A DNA stretch of 64,000 nt from Halobacillus halophilus DSM 2266 (GCF_000284515.1 NC_017668.1:2356001-2420000); one strand, 5' to 3'. Shown: positions 35,971 to 45,987, numbered from the stretch's first letter. Program-made: numbers and translations. Notes: generated by a model from the letters alone, not told the origin.

Positions 35971-36933
35971 ATGATTTATTTTGTATTCATCCTTGCTGCA
36001 GTTGTCGTAGTGATAAGTGCTGTCTACCTCAACCAGTTCGGGGACGTTATTAGCAAGAAATCTTCCTTGAGCGGTGCTGCAGTAGGAACTTTTTTAATCG
36101 CCGGAGCTACCTCACTCCCGGAATTAACCACAAGCTTAACTGCTGTGTACATTGACAACCCAGATATAGCGGTTGGTAATATGCTGGGGAGTAATGTATT
36201 TAATCTCCTCATCCTTGCCAGTATGGATATTATTTATAGAAGACAACGGTTATTTCAAAAAGTGAATAATAAGGAGAATATTCCGTCGGCCTCTATTGGC
36301 CTAGTTTTCCTTCTCATTATTATTTTCTCTCTCTGGATGCCTGGTTCGATTGAAATTTTCGGGGTGGGTATTGAGATGATCGTCATTGTCCTTCTTTATA
36401 TATTCAGTATGAAGTTTATATCTGGAGGAGAATCCGAACAAGAAGAAGAAGAACTGACTAAAGATTACTCGCTGAAAGCAGCCGTTATCGGCTTTATTAT
36501 TGCTTCTGTCATTGTTTTTATTTCTGGAAGTGCTTTATCTGTTTCAGGTGACCGGATGGCTGAAGCATCAGGACTTGATGCCAGTTTTGTTGGCAGCTTT
36601 CTAATTGCAGCCTCAACTTCTCTGCCTGAACTTGTAGCCGTGTACGCTGCCTTCAGGTTGGCCAATTATAATATGGCCATTGGTTCCATACTGGGAAGCA
36701 ATTTGTTTAATATTCAACTGTTAGCTTTGACCGACTTGTTGTATAGAGAGGGAGCTATCCTTACTTCTGTCCAGTCTTCTCATATATTTATTGCATGTCT
36801 TGGACTCGTTATGACATTAATTATGATCTTTCTGCTTATACGCCCAGCTAGTATGAGAAGTCACTGGCGTTATGCAGCACCTTCTCTTCTCATGACTTTA
36901 ATTTACTTTGTCGCTTCTTATGTATTGTTTTAG
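35971..36933 (+). CDS. Calcium/cation exchanger family (CaCA) membrane protein
   Basis: A 320-residue protein with ten helices in two inverted halves. Each half keeps the alpha-repeat motif: AGATSLPELTTSLTAV with GNMLGSNVFNLL, and AASTSLPELVAVYAAF with GSILGSNLFNIQ. Such YrbG-type carriers exchange Ca2+ or other divalent cations for Na+ or H+. The Mn2+ riboswitch upstream suggests Mn2+ is a substrate or signal, an inference. The ATG at 35971 follows GAAAGGAG. Confidence 0.9.
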   Translation: MIYFVFILAAVVVVISAVYLNQFGDVISKKSSLSGAAVGTFLIAGATSLPELTTSLTAVYIDNPDIAVGNMLGSNVFNLLILASMDIIYRRQRLFQKVNNKENIPSASIGLVFLLIIIFSLWMPGSIEIFGVGIEMIVIVLLYIFSMKFISGGESEQEEEELTKDYSLKAAVIGFIIASVIVFISGSALSVSGDRMAEASGLDASFVGSFLIAASTSLPELVAVYAAFRLANYNMAIGSILGSNLFNIQLLALTDLLYREGAILTSVQSSHIFIACLGLVMTLIMIFLLIRPASMRSHWRYAAPSLLMTLIYFVASYVLF

Positions 36934-36966
36934 TATAAAATCTATTATTAGATCCAATCTAAGGTT

Positions 36967-37010
36967 AAAAAAAGTAGGCTTCCATTCAATAAATGGAAGC
37001 CTACTTTTTA
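36967..37010. terminator. Bidirectional terminator
   Basis: AAAAGTAGGCTTCCATT pairs with AATGGAAGCCTACTTTT between the exchanger gene and the convergent yqkE; the yqkE stop codon lies in the stem. Confidence 0.9.
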
Positions 37011-37225
37011 AACGTTTTCCAATCAAGTTCACTTTCATTTAGAAGCTCTTCAAAGCTTTTATTTGCTTCTTTTTTCTTTTTTTCTTCAAGTCGTTTCTGC
37101 TTTTCTTGCTCCAAACGTTCGGCTTCGCTTTGTTTTAATTCAGATTTTTTTGAACGAAGCTGAGTCAATACATCCTCATTTAACTGCTCACTTAGTGATC
37201 CTTCTCTTTGTTCTTTCTTACTCAT
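37001..37225 (-). CDS. yqkE: YqkE-family protein
   Basis: A 74-residue, highly charged coiled-coil protein (RLEQEKQKRLEEKKKKEANK) ending SFEELLNESELDWKTFKK, which is the hallmark of the YqkE (DUF3886) family of unknown function. Its ATG overlaps the stop of yqkB by four bases, so the two are co-translated. Confidence 0.8.
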   Translation of the reverse strand: MSKKEQREGSLSEQLNEDVLTQLRSKKSELKQSEAERLEQEKQKRLEEKKKKEANKSFEELLNESELDWKTFKK

Positions 37226-37554
37226 ACGGCTTCGCCTTCTTTCACATCTTTTGGAGAGATAATAGGATTAAGAATCCCGTCAGGACTTGAAAGGCGGAAG
37301 CTGTTTTTAATGAAATCAAGTTTCATATCCGGCTTAAAGAAAGTGGCTTGTTGACGATCAATGATCACTTTGTACTCTGCATTTACCACCAAATTATCTG
37401 TCTTCAGAATTTGATCGGTAAACCGAATGGTAGGGAGCCCGTTCACTCCACATCCACACCCCTCTGTATCATAATACAGTCGGATAATTGGGCGACTCTG
37501 ATCTTTCATATCTTCAAGCTTCTTTTTGGCCTCATCTGTGATACGTAATTTCAA
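37222..37554 (-). CDS. yqkB: YqkB/HesB-like iron-sulfur-type protein
   Basis: A 110-residue HesB/IscA-fold protein (MKLRITDEAKKKLEDM, LYYDTEGCGCGVNGLP, FKPDMKLDFIKNSFRL). It has the CGCG cysteine pair but lacks the C-terminal cysteine pair of true A-type Fe-S carriers, as is usual for YqkB. A role in Fe-S handling is presumed, not shown. Ribosome site TAGGAGGGATCGAT-like. Confidence 0.82.
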   Translation of the reverse strand: MKLRITDEAKKKLEDMKDQSRPIIRLYYDTEGCGCGVNGLPTIRFTDQILKTDNLVVNAEYKVIIDRQQATFFKPDMKLDFIKNSFRLSSPDGILNPIISPKDVKEGEAV

Positions 37555-37800
37555 TATCGATCCCTCCTAACACTATCATAAAAAAATGATTACTCTATGG
37601 CAATTCTCTTGCTCATTCAGCTGATGTTATCCACCATGGTACCTCAGATGGCAGAGTAATTTCTATTACTAATGCTAACAGCAACTTAAACATTTATCAT
37701 TCTCCAACATTAACAGGCTGTGGACTCTTTAAAAATACCATAATAGGACCACATTCATGGTGCCATTAAAGTACCAACACCCTCCTGAAAAGCAGAACCA

Positions 37801-38595
37801 TTATTTTTTATTGAATTGGCGTTCCATTGCTTTTTCCAGAAAAGCGGGGGCGAGAGAATACATTTTACTCCCCGAATTCATCCAGCCTGGCATATTAATC
37901 TCTCTCTGCTGAGAAAATAAGTGCTCAACTACCTCAGCCGCTACTTTATTAGGATCCAGCATAAATCGATCTACAGCTTTTTCGTAGGCTCCTGTAGGGT
38001 CTGCCTGATTAAAGAAATTCGTACGTACTGGCCCCAGGTTCACAGAAGTCACATAGACTCCCTGACTTTCCACTTCCATACGGAGACCATTGGTAAAACC
38101 TATGACGGCATGTTTGGTAGCGGCATAAACAGAAGACTTTGGAGTCGCTATTTTGCCAGCTTGAGAAGCGATATTAACTATGTGCCCTCTCTTTTGCTGC
38201 AGGAAGTGAGGGAGCAGTTGATGAGTAGTTCGAAATAAGGATTTTACATTGATGGAAAGCATTCGATCGATATCTTGCCACTTTGCTTCTGAGACCAGGT
38301 CGAAAACAGCCATCCCTGCATTGTTGATCAATCCATCAATCGATCCATGATCATAGCATATTTGATCAATAACATCTTTCCATTCGGCATCGTTAGATAA
38401 ATCAGCTTTGTACCAGTAACAAGGTACGGAAAAGGCAGCTTCTATTTTTTCTTTTATAATGGCAAGGCGATCAGCAGACCTAGCCACTAAAATGGGTATG
38501 CCTCCTTCACGCGCCACATGAATAGCTAAATATTTACCAATTCCACTTGAAGCGCCCGTTATTAAAACTTTTTTATCTTTGACTAATTCATTCAT
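37801..38595 (-). CDS. yqjQ: Short-chain dehydrogenase YqjQ-like
   Basis: A 264-residue SDR with ITGASSGIGKYLA, LINNAGMAVFD, catalytic Ser in NIASQAGKIA and YAATKHAVIG. The C-terminal PGWMNSGSKMYSLAPAFLEK and its position downstream of yqjP match B. subtilis YqjQ. Substrate unknown. Separated from yqjP by seven bases. Confidence 0.85.
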   Translation of the reverse strand: MNELVKDKKVLITGASSGIGKYLAIHVAREGGIPILVARSADRLAIIKEKIEAAFSVPCYWYKADLSNDAEWKDVIDQICYDHGSIDGLINNAGMAVFDLVSEAKWQDIDRMLSINVKSLFRTTHQLLPHFLQQKRGHIVNIASQAGKIATPKSSVYAATKHAVIGFTNGLRMEVESQGVYVTSVNLGPVRTNFFNQADPTGAYEKAVDRFMLDPNKVAAEVVEHLFSQQREINMPGWMNSGSKMYSLAPAFLEKAMERQFNKK

Positions 38596-38602
38596 ATAAC
38601 CA

Positions 38603-39568
38603 TCACCTGTTTACATAATAATATTTTTGTTCACCTGAAAATTCGGCGATTACAGCTTTTTTGTTTTCTAAGTAATCCAACTGGCCGATCGTTTCAGACA
38701 TCGTCAGGCCAAACTGACTTTCTATATGTTTAGGAAACAAACGCCTGCATACATCATATGCACATAAACTCTCTTCTTCAAACATATTCAGGACTTTGAG
38801 TGCGCGCTCCTCTTGTTTTTTAAGACGCTGAATGACTAATTTATCTGTGTTCTGAAACGTCTTTCCGTGCCCTGGATATACCATTTGAATATTTCTATCC
38901 AATAATTTTTCCATAGAAGCCCGGTATTGAAGAAGGGGGCGGGGACGATCCTTCTCGATGCCATATGGAGGTTCCAACAAGGGGTTGGAAGAGATATGGG
39001 CAAGCAGATGATCGCCGCCAATAAAGGATCCATCAGCTTGTCGATAAAACGAAATATGACTCTGAGCATGGCCAGGAGTCTCTATCGTTACCCACTCCTC
39101 GTGCCCTGGAATCCTGTCTCCCTCCGTTAGTTCAAGTGTCAATGTGCCTTCTGCGCTCCATTTCAAGGGTTTACGAAGAGATTTGAGCAAGCCTAAATAC
39201 TGTTCCGGCACCCCTGATTCTTTATACATACGATGAAAAAATTCCTCATATCTCAAAAAGAAAGCTTCTTCTCTTTCAAGCCATGGTTTTAACTTCGGGT
39301 GAGCAGCCACTGTGCTCAGATTAGGAAAATGTTCGATCAATCCCATATGATCTGGATGGTGGTGGGTTAGTACAATCTGATCTATATCACCTGGACTATA
39401 TCCAAGTTCTTTTAATTGAATTACCAATTCACTCCAAGCTGCGTCAGTTTTTACACCTGCATCTACCAGGGTGAGCCGATCACCTTTCAGTAGGTATAGA
39501 TGTACGTCTCCCACCGCATAAGGGGTAGGAAGTGTGATTTGGTAAATAGCATCTTTTAAGGTTTTCAT
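38603..39568 (-). CDS. yqjP: MBL-fold hydrolase YqjP-like
   Basis: A 321-residue metallo-beta-lactamase-fold protein: TLVDAGVKT, metal-binding VLTHHHPDHMG, TIETPGHAQSH, GGDHLLAH and YPGHGKTF, followed by a helical C-terminal domain as in LACTB2-like hydrolases. Starts at 39568 after GGAGG. First gene of yqjP-yqjQ, with a FadR-like palindrome directly upstream, hinting at control by fatty-acid status. Confidence 0.87.
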   Translation of the reverse strand: MKTLKDAIYQITLPTPYAVGDVHLYLLKGDRLTLVDAGVKTDAAWSELVIQLKELGYSPGDIDQIVLTHHHPDHMGLIEHFPNLSTVAAHPKLKPWLEREEAFFLRYEEFFHRMYKESGVPEQYLGLLKSLRKPLKWSAEGTLTLELTEGDRIPGHEEWVTIETPGHAQSHISFYRQADGSFIGGDHLLAHISSNPLLEPPYGIEKDRPRPLLQYRASMEKLLDRNIQMVYPGHGKTFQNTDKLVIQRLKKQEERALKVLNMFEEESLCAYDVCRRLFPKHIESQFGLTMSETIGQLDYLENKKAVIAEFSGEQKYYYVNR

Positions 39569-39584
39569 TCGGTATCCTCCAAAC

Positions 39585-39602
39585 TGAATGAACATTCATT
39601 TT
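39585..39602. promoter_or_regulatory. Possible FadR-type operator
   Basis: TGAATGAACATTCATTTT agrees at 15 of 18 positions with the B. subtilis FadR (TetR family) box TGAATGAMTANTCATTCA, as I recall it. It sits just upstream of the yqjP ribosome site, where repressor binding would block transcription. Confidence 0.5.
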
Positions 39603-39790
39603 ATAACCATTGTACCACGCTTTCGTAATATATTCCTGCTGGTTTCAAAAATATCACGACTATTTTTTAAATTTACAATATTCTTTCTAGTGAAACATTT
39701 TCAATAACTCTTCAAATCTATGTCTCCAGCTATTATACTTTAACGCGTTATTGTAAAATTTTTAGCCTTGTCATTTTAAGGAGGAAACTC

Positions 39791-41320
39791 ATGGAACACC
39801 AAGAAAATAGAAGTCGTACCGTACGGATACTGGACTGGATTGAACGTGTGGGAAATAGACTTCCCCATCCAGTTACGTTATTTGCTATATTTGCTTTTCT
39901 TGTCATCCTAGCATCCTGGATATTTTCAACCCTTGGAATTCAGGTAGAAGATCCTGCAACTGGAGATACTCTTGAAGTTACCAATTTACTATCTAGCGAA
40001 GGAATCAAATATATCTTTGAAAGTATGGTAGAGAACTTTGTAGGATTCGCTCCACTCGGAACCGTTCTAGTTACGATGCTCGGTATCGGAGTGGCTGAAA
40101 GATCCGGTCTAATCAGCGCAATGCTAAGAGGGCTGGTTACATCTGTGCCACGTTTCTTAATGACGGCTGCTCTTGTATTTGGAGGTATCATGTCAAGTAT
40201 GGCTGCCGACGCAGGTTACGTGGTGCTCACGCCTCTTGGTGCTGTCCTTTTTGCCGGTTTAGGTCGTCATCCTTTAGCAGGATTAGCGGCAGCCTTTGCC
40301 GGTGTATCTGCTGGGTTCAGTGCTAATTTGCTGCTTACGTCTCTTGATCCTCTATTGGGGGAATTAACTAAAGAAGCAGCTAAAACTATTGATCCCGGCT
40401 ACGCAGAAAACATTCTATACACCATGAACTATTATTTTATGATTGTGTCTGTTTTTGTGCTTACTATTGTTGGAACACTCATAACTGATAAACTTGTCGA
40501 GCCAAGACTTGGAACTTACCAAGGCGGAGTTAAGGAAGAGGTCAACTATGTAACGAAACTTGAAAAGAAGGGAATGCTTGGAGCACTTCTAGCTCTAATC
40601 ATTACAATCGGTCTGTTGTCTCTTCTCGTCGTCCCATCCTGGGGTCCGATGAGAAATCCTGACGACTTTCTCGCCTCCCCTTTCTTCCATAGTCTAGTAC
40701 CCATTATCCTGCTCATTTTCTTTGTTCCCGGTTTGGTCTATGGAAAGATAACAAAAGAAATTAAGAATGATAAAGATGTTGCCAATCAAATGTCAGAAAC
40801 TATGGCTACCATGGGAATGTATATTGTTCTTGCTTTCACAGCAGGACAATTTGTGGCTTATTTCACGCATACCAATATGGGGAAAGTAATCGCTGTAAGT
40901 GGAGCCGAATTCCTGGATGCTATTGGTTTGAATGGAATAGGTTTGATAATTGCGTTCATATTTGTGGCGGCTTTCATAAACTTGTTTATCGGAAGCTCAT
41001 CCGCAAAATGGGCGATTATGGCTCCGGTGTTTGTTCCTCTTATGATGCAGCTTGGCTATTCACCTGAGCTGACTACTTTAGCTTACAGAATCGCCGATTC
41101 GACGACGAACATTATTTCACCGTTAATGCCGTACTTCGCCATTGTAATTGCTTTCGCTCAAAAGTACGACAAAAACGTGGGAATTGGAACCCTGATTTCA
41201 ACCATGCTCCCTTATTCCATAGGTTTCTTTGTTGTATGGATCGTAATGTTATTCATATGGATGCTGACCGGATTTCCGATTGGTCCAGATGCAGGATTCT
41301 TTTATGAACCGAACAATTAA
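39791..41320 (+). CDS. AbgT-family transporter
   Basis: A 509-residue, roughly 11-helix carrier of the AbgT family: RLPHPVTLFAIFAFLVIL, GTVLVTMLGIGVAERSGL, ADAGYVVLTPLGAVLFAGLG, and SSSAKWAIMAPVFVPLMMQ with DSTTNIISPLMPYF. Members import p-aminobenzoyl-glutamate or export sulfonamide-type antimetabolites. The adjacent convergent M20 peptidase is suggestive, since AbgT is often next to aminobenzoyl-glutamate hydrolases, but that enzyme is of the YqjN type. AAGGAGG precedes ATG. Confidence 0.93.
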   Translation: MEHQENRSRTVRILDWIERVGNRLPHPVTLFAIFAFLVILASWIFSTLGIQVEDPATGDTLEVTNLLSSEGIKYIFESMVENFVGFAPLGTVLVTMLGIGVAERSGLISAMLRGLVTSVPRFLMTAALVFGGIMSSMAADAGYVVLTPLGAVLFAGLGRHPLAGLAAAFAGVSAGFSANLLLTSLDPLLGELTKEAAKTIDPGYAENILYTMNYYFMIVSVFVLTIVGTLITDKLVEPRLGTYQGGVKEEVNYVTKLEKKGMLGALLALIITIGLLSLLVVPSWGPMRNPDDFLASPFFHSLVPIILLIFFVPGLVYGKITKEIKNDKDVANQMSETMATMGMYIVLAFTAGQFVAYFTHTNMGKVIAVSGAEFLDAIGLNGIGLIIAFIFVAAFINLFIGSSSAKWAIMAPVFVPLMMQLGYSPELTTLAYRIADSTTNIISPLMPYFAIVIAFAQKYDKNVGIGTLISTMLPYSIGFFVVWIVMLFIWMLTGFPIGPDAGFFYEPNN

Positions 41321-41326
41321 GATGAC

Positions 41327-41362
41327 AAAAGCCCGGATGCCTGACAGCATCCGGGCTTTTTT
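41327..41362. terminator. Bidirectional terminator
   Basis: AAAAGCCCGGATGC/GCATCCGGGCTTTT between the convergent AbgT and yqjN genes. Confidence 0.9.
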
Positions 41363-42977
41363 ATGAACTGAAAAAATGATGGATGGTTTCCGCTAAGATA
41401 TGCGGGAGCTTATCAAAACTGTAAGTTAATTCAAGTCGTTCCGTCCACTGGTGGGCGTCTCTGCCTCGTGGCCCAACATTAATGATAGGCATCGTAATGG
41501 TTTCCATAATTTTAGCAGGTAATTCATACCCTTTTCCTTGTATAGGCATCTGATTAAGTAAATGATCAATGGAAGATTTCATAGAAACCGGTCCAATAAA
41601 GCTCAAGTCGGAAAGCCCTGTGAAATATTCCACTTCAGTCAAGTTCACCCCAAATTTGTCGCGAGCTGTCTCGATCGCTTTTTTCGCACCGCTTTGGATA
41701 AGCGGGTCATGGTGAGAAGACACAGATGGATAGAAAGGAGGGCTGTAGAATAAAACAATCATTGGACTGATATCTTTACATAACGAAGCAAGATTTTGCA
41801 CAAGACTCGTAGAAAAATCACGGTCTCCTTCATCCCGCTGATTAATCAAACGATTTTGACGACGCTCTACCTCCCTCGTTCCATACCGTTCTACTGCTTC
41901 TTTGTACAACTGTTCGTAGGTCAGGATCTGAATTTCCGGTGAAAAATTCGACGTTTGCGTGCCTTCTAAATAAAAAGAGGCCTGGTGATGGTAATGATTA
42001 ATGATTTTAGCGCGGGCACGCTGGGCAGCCAGTAACAATTTTTCGTTCAACTGTTCAATCGTCTGCTTCATATATAAAACATTATACATCGCTACAGCAG
42101 ACTGTGGTGTTTGAACGGAATAATGATGCTTTAAGTCACGCTGCATCAGACTAATAGGAGGGGGTGTTCTCTCCCCATCTACCTGCTCAATAAAAGTTTC
42201 GTTCAACTCCATCTCTTGAGCAATATAGCTGACCATCAAGTTAGCATTCAGACCAGCGAAAGGCTCGCCGGCATGTGTTTCTTTCCCGTAGCAAAAGAAA
42301 CCGGGAAGCGTCTTCCCAATTGATCCCGTATATAGATAATTAGCTGGATCACCAGGGTATTTGCTAAACATTGGTTCTCCATTGATGGCTGTTTTATAAT
42401 TCAGATTTTCTTTATCTCTTATCTCTGCAAGAGCCGGCAAAGCAGCTAGCATCCCTTCTGAATTGACTTCCTCATCAGGTACGGCTACAAGCAGTAAATT
42501 TCCATCAAACTCCCCTTCCATTGCTTTTTCCAACAGTGAAAGGTGCAGGGTTAATCCTGCTTTCATATCCATAATTCCCCGGCCGAACAACCAGTCTCCT
42601 GTCAATAAATCCTTGGCGGCATCTTTAGGCAGCACACCCGGGTTTTTATGAAGCTCCTGTGTTAATTCTTTCGGGTGAAAAGCCAAGTTCTGCCAGGAGC
42701 CATAATCTTCGACTCCAACCACATCTGCGTGGGCAATGAGAACAATTGTATCTTTTGCTTCTCCTTGTTTTACAAGAGCAGTTAACAACTGTCGTCCGTC
42801 ATCCAAAGGGTGAAGGTTTAAGTGCTCAGGGTGATCTTGATAATATTTACGATCTTCTAAAATATAATATAAGTATTCAATAACTGCGATCTCCGCATTA
42901 CTCCCTGTAATACTTGGATATTCCACTAACGAACATAGTAGATCGGTTAACTGTTCTTTTGTCTGCCACTGTCCCAT
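41361..42977 (-). CDS. yqjN: M20-family peptidase YqjN-like
   Basis: A 538-residue M20 metallohydrolase (ArgE/DapE/RocB type). VLIAHADVVGVEDYG carries the first metal ligands, then FGRGIMDMKAGLTLHLSLL and AVPDEEVNSEGML with the catalytic glutamate. It is longer than standard DapE because of an inserted domain, as in B. subtilis YqjN and RocB. It probably cleaves an amide bond of an acylated amino acid or peptide. AGGAGTG precedes ATG. Confidence 0.85.
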   Translation of the reverse strand: MGQWQTKEQLTDLLCSLVEYPSITGSNAEIAVIEYLYYILEDRKYYQDHPEHLNLHPLDDGRQLLTALVKQGEAKDTIVLIAHADVVGVEDYGSWQNLAFHPKELTQELHKNPGVLPKDAAKDLLTGDWLFGRGIMDMKAGLTLHLSLLEKAMEGEFDGNLLLVAVPDEEVNSEGMLAALPALAEIRDKENLNYKTAINGEPMFSKYPGDPANYLYTGSIGKTLPGFFCYGKETHAGEPFAGLNANLMVSYIAQEMELNETFIEQVDGERTPPPISLMQRDLKHHYSVQTPQSAVAMYNVLYMKQTIEQLNEKLLLAAQRARAKIINHYHHQASFYLEGTQTSNFSPEIQILTYEQLYKEAVERYGTREVERRQNRLINQRDEGDRDFSTSLVQNLASLCKDISPMIVLFYSPPFYPSVSSHHDPLIQSGAKKAIETARDKFGVNLTEVEYFTGLSDLSFIGPVSMKSSIDHLLNQMPIQGKGYELPAKIMETITMPIINVGPRGRDAHQWTERLELTYSFDKLPHILAETIHHFFSS

Positions 42978-43058
42978 GTTTTACACTCCTTATTGACTTT
43001 TTCTGGTTTTTCGAACACAATCAAACTCAAGGTCCAACCTGAATAAGAGGTGAACTTT

Positions 43059-43814
43059 ATGAATACAACGCTTATTTACGCTCACCGGGGAGCAAGCTCC
43101 CTTGCACCGGAAAATACGATGGCCGCTTTCGAATTAGCGCGCTCTGCTAAAGCTGAAGGGATTGAAACAGACATTCAGTTAACGAAAGATCAAATACCAG
43201 TGCTTATTCATGATGAAAACTTACGCAGAACAACAAATGGCACAGGATTTGTACAGGATTATACATACACAGAACTGCGCATGCTTGATGCTGGAAGCTG
43301 GTTTTCCCCAGAATTTTCTGATTGTTATATTGTAACACTAGACGAATTCCTTCGCTGGTTCAAGGAGAAACCTATGTTTCTTAATGCAGAATTAAAAACG
43401 AATGTAATTGAATATAAAGACATCGAAAGAATTGTATACGAAGCTTTAAAAAAATATGATGTGGTCGAACGAACCGTTATTTCCAGCTTTAATTCGGACA
43501 CCATTCTCCGTATGAAGAAGATTAACCCTTCCATTAAAACGGCTTTTTTAACCTCTACTAAGATGATTAACCTTCCAGACTATGCAAAGTCTTTAGGAGC
43601 AGATGCTCTTCATGTTAAGCATCGATTATTAGATAAAAAATTAGTCAAAAGCTGCCAAAAAGAAAAGTTAAATCTGCGCGTCTATACAGTCAATCGCCCT
43701 TCTCATATGAAGAAATGCTATCAATTAGGGATTGACGGTATTTTTACTGATTTTCCTCACCAGGCACGGGAATATCGAAAGCTTAATCATGACAACAGGA
43801 AAGGGTTCTTCTAA
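43059..43814 (+). CDS. Glycerophosphodiester phosphodiesterase
   Basis: A 251-residue GDPD TIM barrel: IYAHRGASSLAPENTMAAF, GIETDIQLTKDQIPVLIHDENL and FNAELKT-like FLNAELKTNV carry the metal and catalytic residues (His, Arg, Glu, Asp, His). It hydrolyses glycerophosphodiesters to glycerol 3-phosphate and an alcohol. No signal peptide, so cytosolic. ATG at 43059 follows GAGGTGAAC. Its stop overlaps the start of the glycosyltransferase gene. Confidence 0.93.
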   Translation: MNTTLIYAHRGASSLAPENTMAAFELARSAKAEGIETDIQLTKDQIPVLIHDENLRRTTNGTGFVQDYTYTELRMLDAGSWFSPEFSDCYIVTLDEFLRWFKEKPMFLNAELKTNVIEYKDIERIVYEALKKYDVVERTVISSFNSDTILRMKKINPSIKTAFLTSTKMINLPDYAKSLGADALHVKHRLLDKKLVKSCQKEKLNLRVYTVNRPSHMKKCYQLGIDGIFTDFPHQAREYRKLNHDNRKGFF

Positions 43815-44968
43815 TGTTTTGGCTATTAACAATGATCTTTTTATTTTGGACTATAATCCTTGTTGATTTTCATAAAGGATTTAAAACTCTGTCTTCAATT
43901 GACCATCTACCCTTCAGAGATGAAAAATTATTAATATCCGTTATCATTGCTGCTAAAGATGAGGAAAAATCCATTAAACAGACTCTCGAAACTCTTCTGG
44001 ATCAAAAACACGTAAATCTTGAAATCCTAGCCGTCAATGATCGATCTACTGACTCGACTGGCTCCATTATTGACAATCTCGCTGCTCATCATGCAAATGT
44101 CCATTCTATCACGATTGAGACCTTACCATCTGGGTGGCTAGGTAAGAACCATGCCCTCCATATAGGAGCGCAACAGGCTAAGGGAACCTACTTATTATTT
44201 ACAGATGCGGACATCTACTTTCATGAGAATGTCGTGTCCCGAGCCATCACCTTTTTAAAAAACGAAAACCTGGATCATTTAACTGCGGCCCCCAATCTAA
44301 GGGCCGGTTCTTTTTTTCTAAAAGGGTTAATTTCCTTCTTTCTTTTTGGATTTGGATATTTAAAGCGGCCCTGGACCGCTAATCACCCCTCCAAAAAAGG
44401 GGGCATGGGAGTCGGTGCCTTTCAACTCCTGACTAATGCATGCTATGAGGGAATCGGGGGCCACCATGCGATTCGTTTCCGACCGGATGACGACCTTGCC
44501 ATGGGTCTGCGCATTAAGAAATTGGGCTACAGACAGAACCTGGTGACCGCACTACGTAGCTTATCTGTGGAGTGGTATCCTGATCTTCCATCTGCTTTCA
44601 AAGGTTTCGAAAAAAACGCGTTTGCCGGCTTAAATTATTCCGTTTTGTTTGCTCTACTAGCCATCGCCGGTGTATTTACTTCTCAAATCCTTCCGTTTAT
44701 CACCATTTGGAGCAGCCGTCTTCCACTTCAAATGATTAGTGCTTTTACCATCGTTTTGTTATTTTATTTATATGCGTTAACCCTGCGGCACCTTACTACA
44801 TATTCCAATTGGATTGTCTTCGGGCTGCCCATATTCGCTGTTTTATTTATTTATATGCTCTCAAGAGCACTGCTTCTAACCTTTCTTAGGGGAGGTATTG
44901 AGTGGCGTGGCAGTCACTATTCATTAAAGGAGCTTAAGAAATATTATCGCAACTCTGAGGAGGAATAG
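43814..44968 (+). CDS. Family 2 glycosyltransferase, membrane-bound
   Basis: A 384-residue protein: N-terminal helix, GT-A domain ([42 protein letters not shown] as the metal-binding DxD), a loop with [20 protein letters not shown], then four C-terminal helices. The plan resembles HpnB-like and carotenoid-ester glycosyltransferases. Start overlaps the GDPD stop, so coupled translation. The product may be a glycolipid or glycosylated carotenoid; this is open. Confidence 0.82.
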   Translation: MFWLLTMIFLFWTIILVDFHKGFKTLSSIDHLPFRDEKLLISVIIAAKDEEKSIKQTLETLLDQKHVNLEILAVNDRSTDSTGSIIDNLAAHHANVHSITIETLPSGWLGKNHALHIGAQQAKGTYLLFTDADIYFHENVVSRAITFLKNENLDHLTAAPNLRAGSFFLKGLISFFLFGFGYLKRPWTANHPSKKGGMGVGAFQLLTNACYEGIGGHHAIRFRPDDDLAMGLRIKKLGYRQNLVTALRSLSVEWYPDLPSAFKGFEKNAFAGLNYSVLFALLAIAGVFTSQILPFITIWSSRLPLQMISAFTIVLLFYLYALTLRHLTTYSNWIVFGLPIFAVLFIYMLSRALLLTFLRGGIEWRGSHYSLKELKKYYRNSEEE

Positions 44969-44970
44969 TT

Positions 44971-45987
44971 TTGAAACACTTATTATTTTCACCCTATACA
45001 ATAAAAAGTGTGACCCTGAAAAATAGAATAGTCATGTCACCTATGTGTATGTATTCTTCACATAATCAGGATGGCCATACTCAGCCTTTTCACTTAGCCC
45101 ATTATGAAAGCCGGGCTGCCGGCCAAGTTGGTCTTGTTATGACTGAAGCCACATCGGTGACTCCTGAAGGACGAATCTCACATGAAGACCTTGGAATCTG
45201 GTCTGATGATCATACAGAAGGTCTATCTACTTTGACTGAAGCTATTCACCGGCATGGAGCAAAAGCCGGCATCCAGCTTGCTCATGCAGGCCGAAAAGCT
45301 AATTTGGATAGTGACATATATGCTCCAAGTGCTTCATCCTTTAGTGAATCCCTAAAAACACCGGTGGAAATGAATGAACAGCAAATAAGTTATACGGTTC
45401 AATCTTTTAAAGAAGGTGCGGAACGTGCAAAAGAGTCACGATTTGATATTATTGAGCTCCACGGGGCGCATGGATATTTAATTAACCAGTTTTTATCTCC
45501 TCTCACCAATTTCCGCACGGATAAATATGGTGGTTCACGTGAGAAACGTTATAGATTCTTGTCCGAAATTATTGATGCTGTCCGAGAATCATGGACAGGA
45601 CCATTGTTCGTTAGAATTTCCGGAGCAGAATATCATGAAAATGGAAATAAAATGGAGGATTTTATCTACTTTGCTGAAAAAATGAAAGCGCAAGGTGTTG
45701 ACTTGATTGATGTGAGCTCGGGAGGAGTAGTGCCCGCACCTATCGATCCATATCCGGGGTATCAAGTTAAATATGCCGAGAAAATAAAAGCTGAAGCAGG
45801 AATTGATACCGGAGCGGTTGGACTGATTACAAGCGGTAACCAGGCAGAAGAAATCTTACGGAATGAACGCGCGGATCTTATCTTTTTAGCACGGGCATTG
45901 TTAAAAAACCCTTACTGGCCAAAACAAGCAGCAGATGAACTTGGGTACAAACTTGAAGGACCAAGACAATATACCAGAGCATGGTAA
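44971..45987 (+). CDS. namA: NADPH dehydrogenase of the old yellow enzyme family
   Basis: A 338-residue FMN enzyme matching YqjM/NamA of B. subtilis: Cys26 and Tyr28 in [10 protein letters not shown], and His164/His167 in [18 protein letters not shown]. It reduces activated C=C bonds of enals, enones and nitro compounds with NADPH. TTG start after GAGGAGG. It lies two bases after the glycosyltransferase stop. Confidence 0.95.
   Translation: MKHLLFSPYTIKSVTLKNRIVMSPMCMYSSHNQDGHTQPFHLAHYESRAAGQVGLVMTEATSVTPEGRISHEDLGIWSDDHTEGLSTLTEAIHRHGAKAGIQLAHAGRKANLDSDIYAPSASSFSESLKTPVEMNEQQISYTVQSFKEGAERAKESRFDIIELHGAHGYLINQFLSPLTNFRTDKYGGSREKRYRFLSEIIDAVRESWTGPLFVRISGAEYHENGNKMEDFIYFAEKMKAQGVDLIDVSSGGVVPAPIDPYPGYQVKYAEKIKAEAGIDTGAVGLITSGNQAEEILRNERADLIFLARALLKNPYWPKQAADELGYKLEGPRQYTRAW

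Noticed and set aside
37604-37770. Plus-strand open stretch between yqkB and yqjQ (reads HSADVIHHGTSDGRVISI)
   Set aside because: No start codon or ribosome site in frame and no family recognised; could be an old remnant but there is too little to call.
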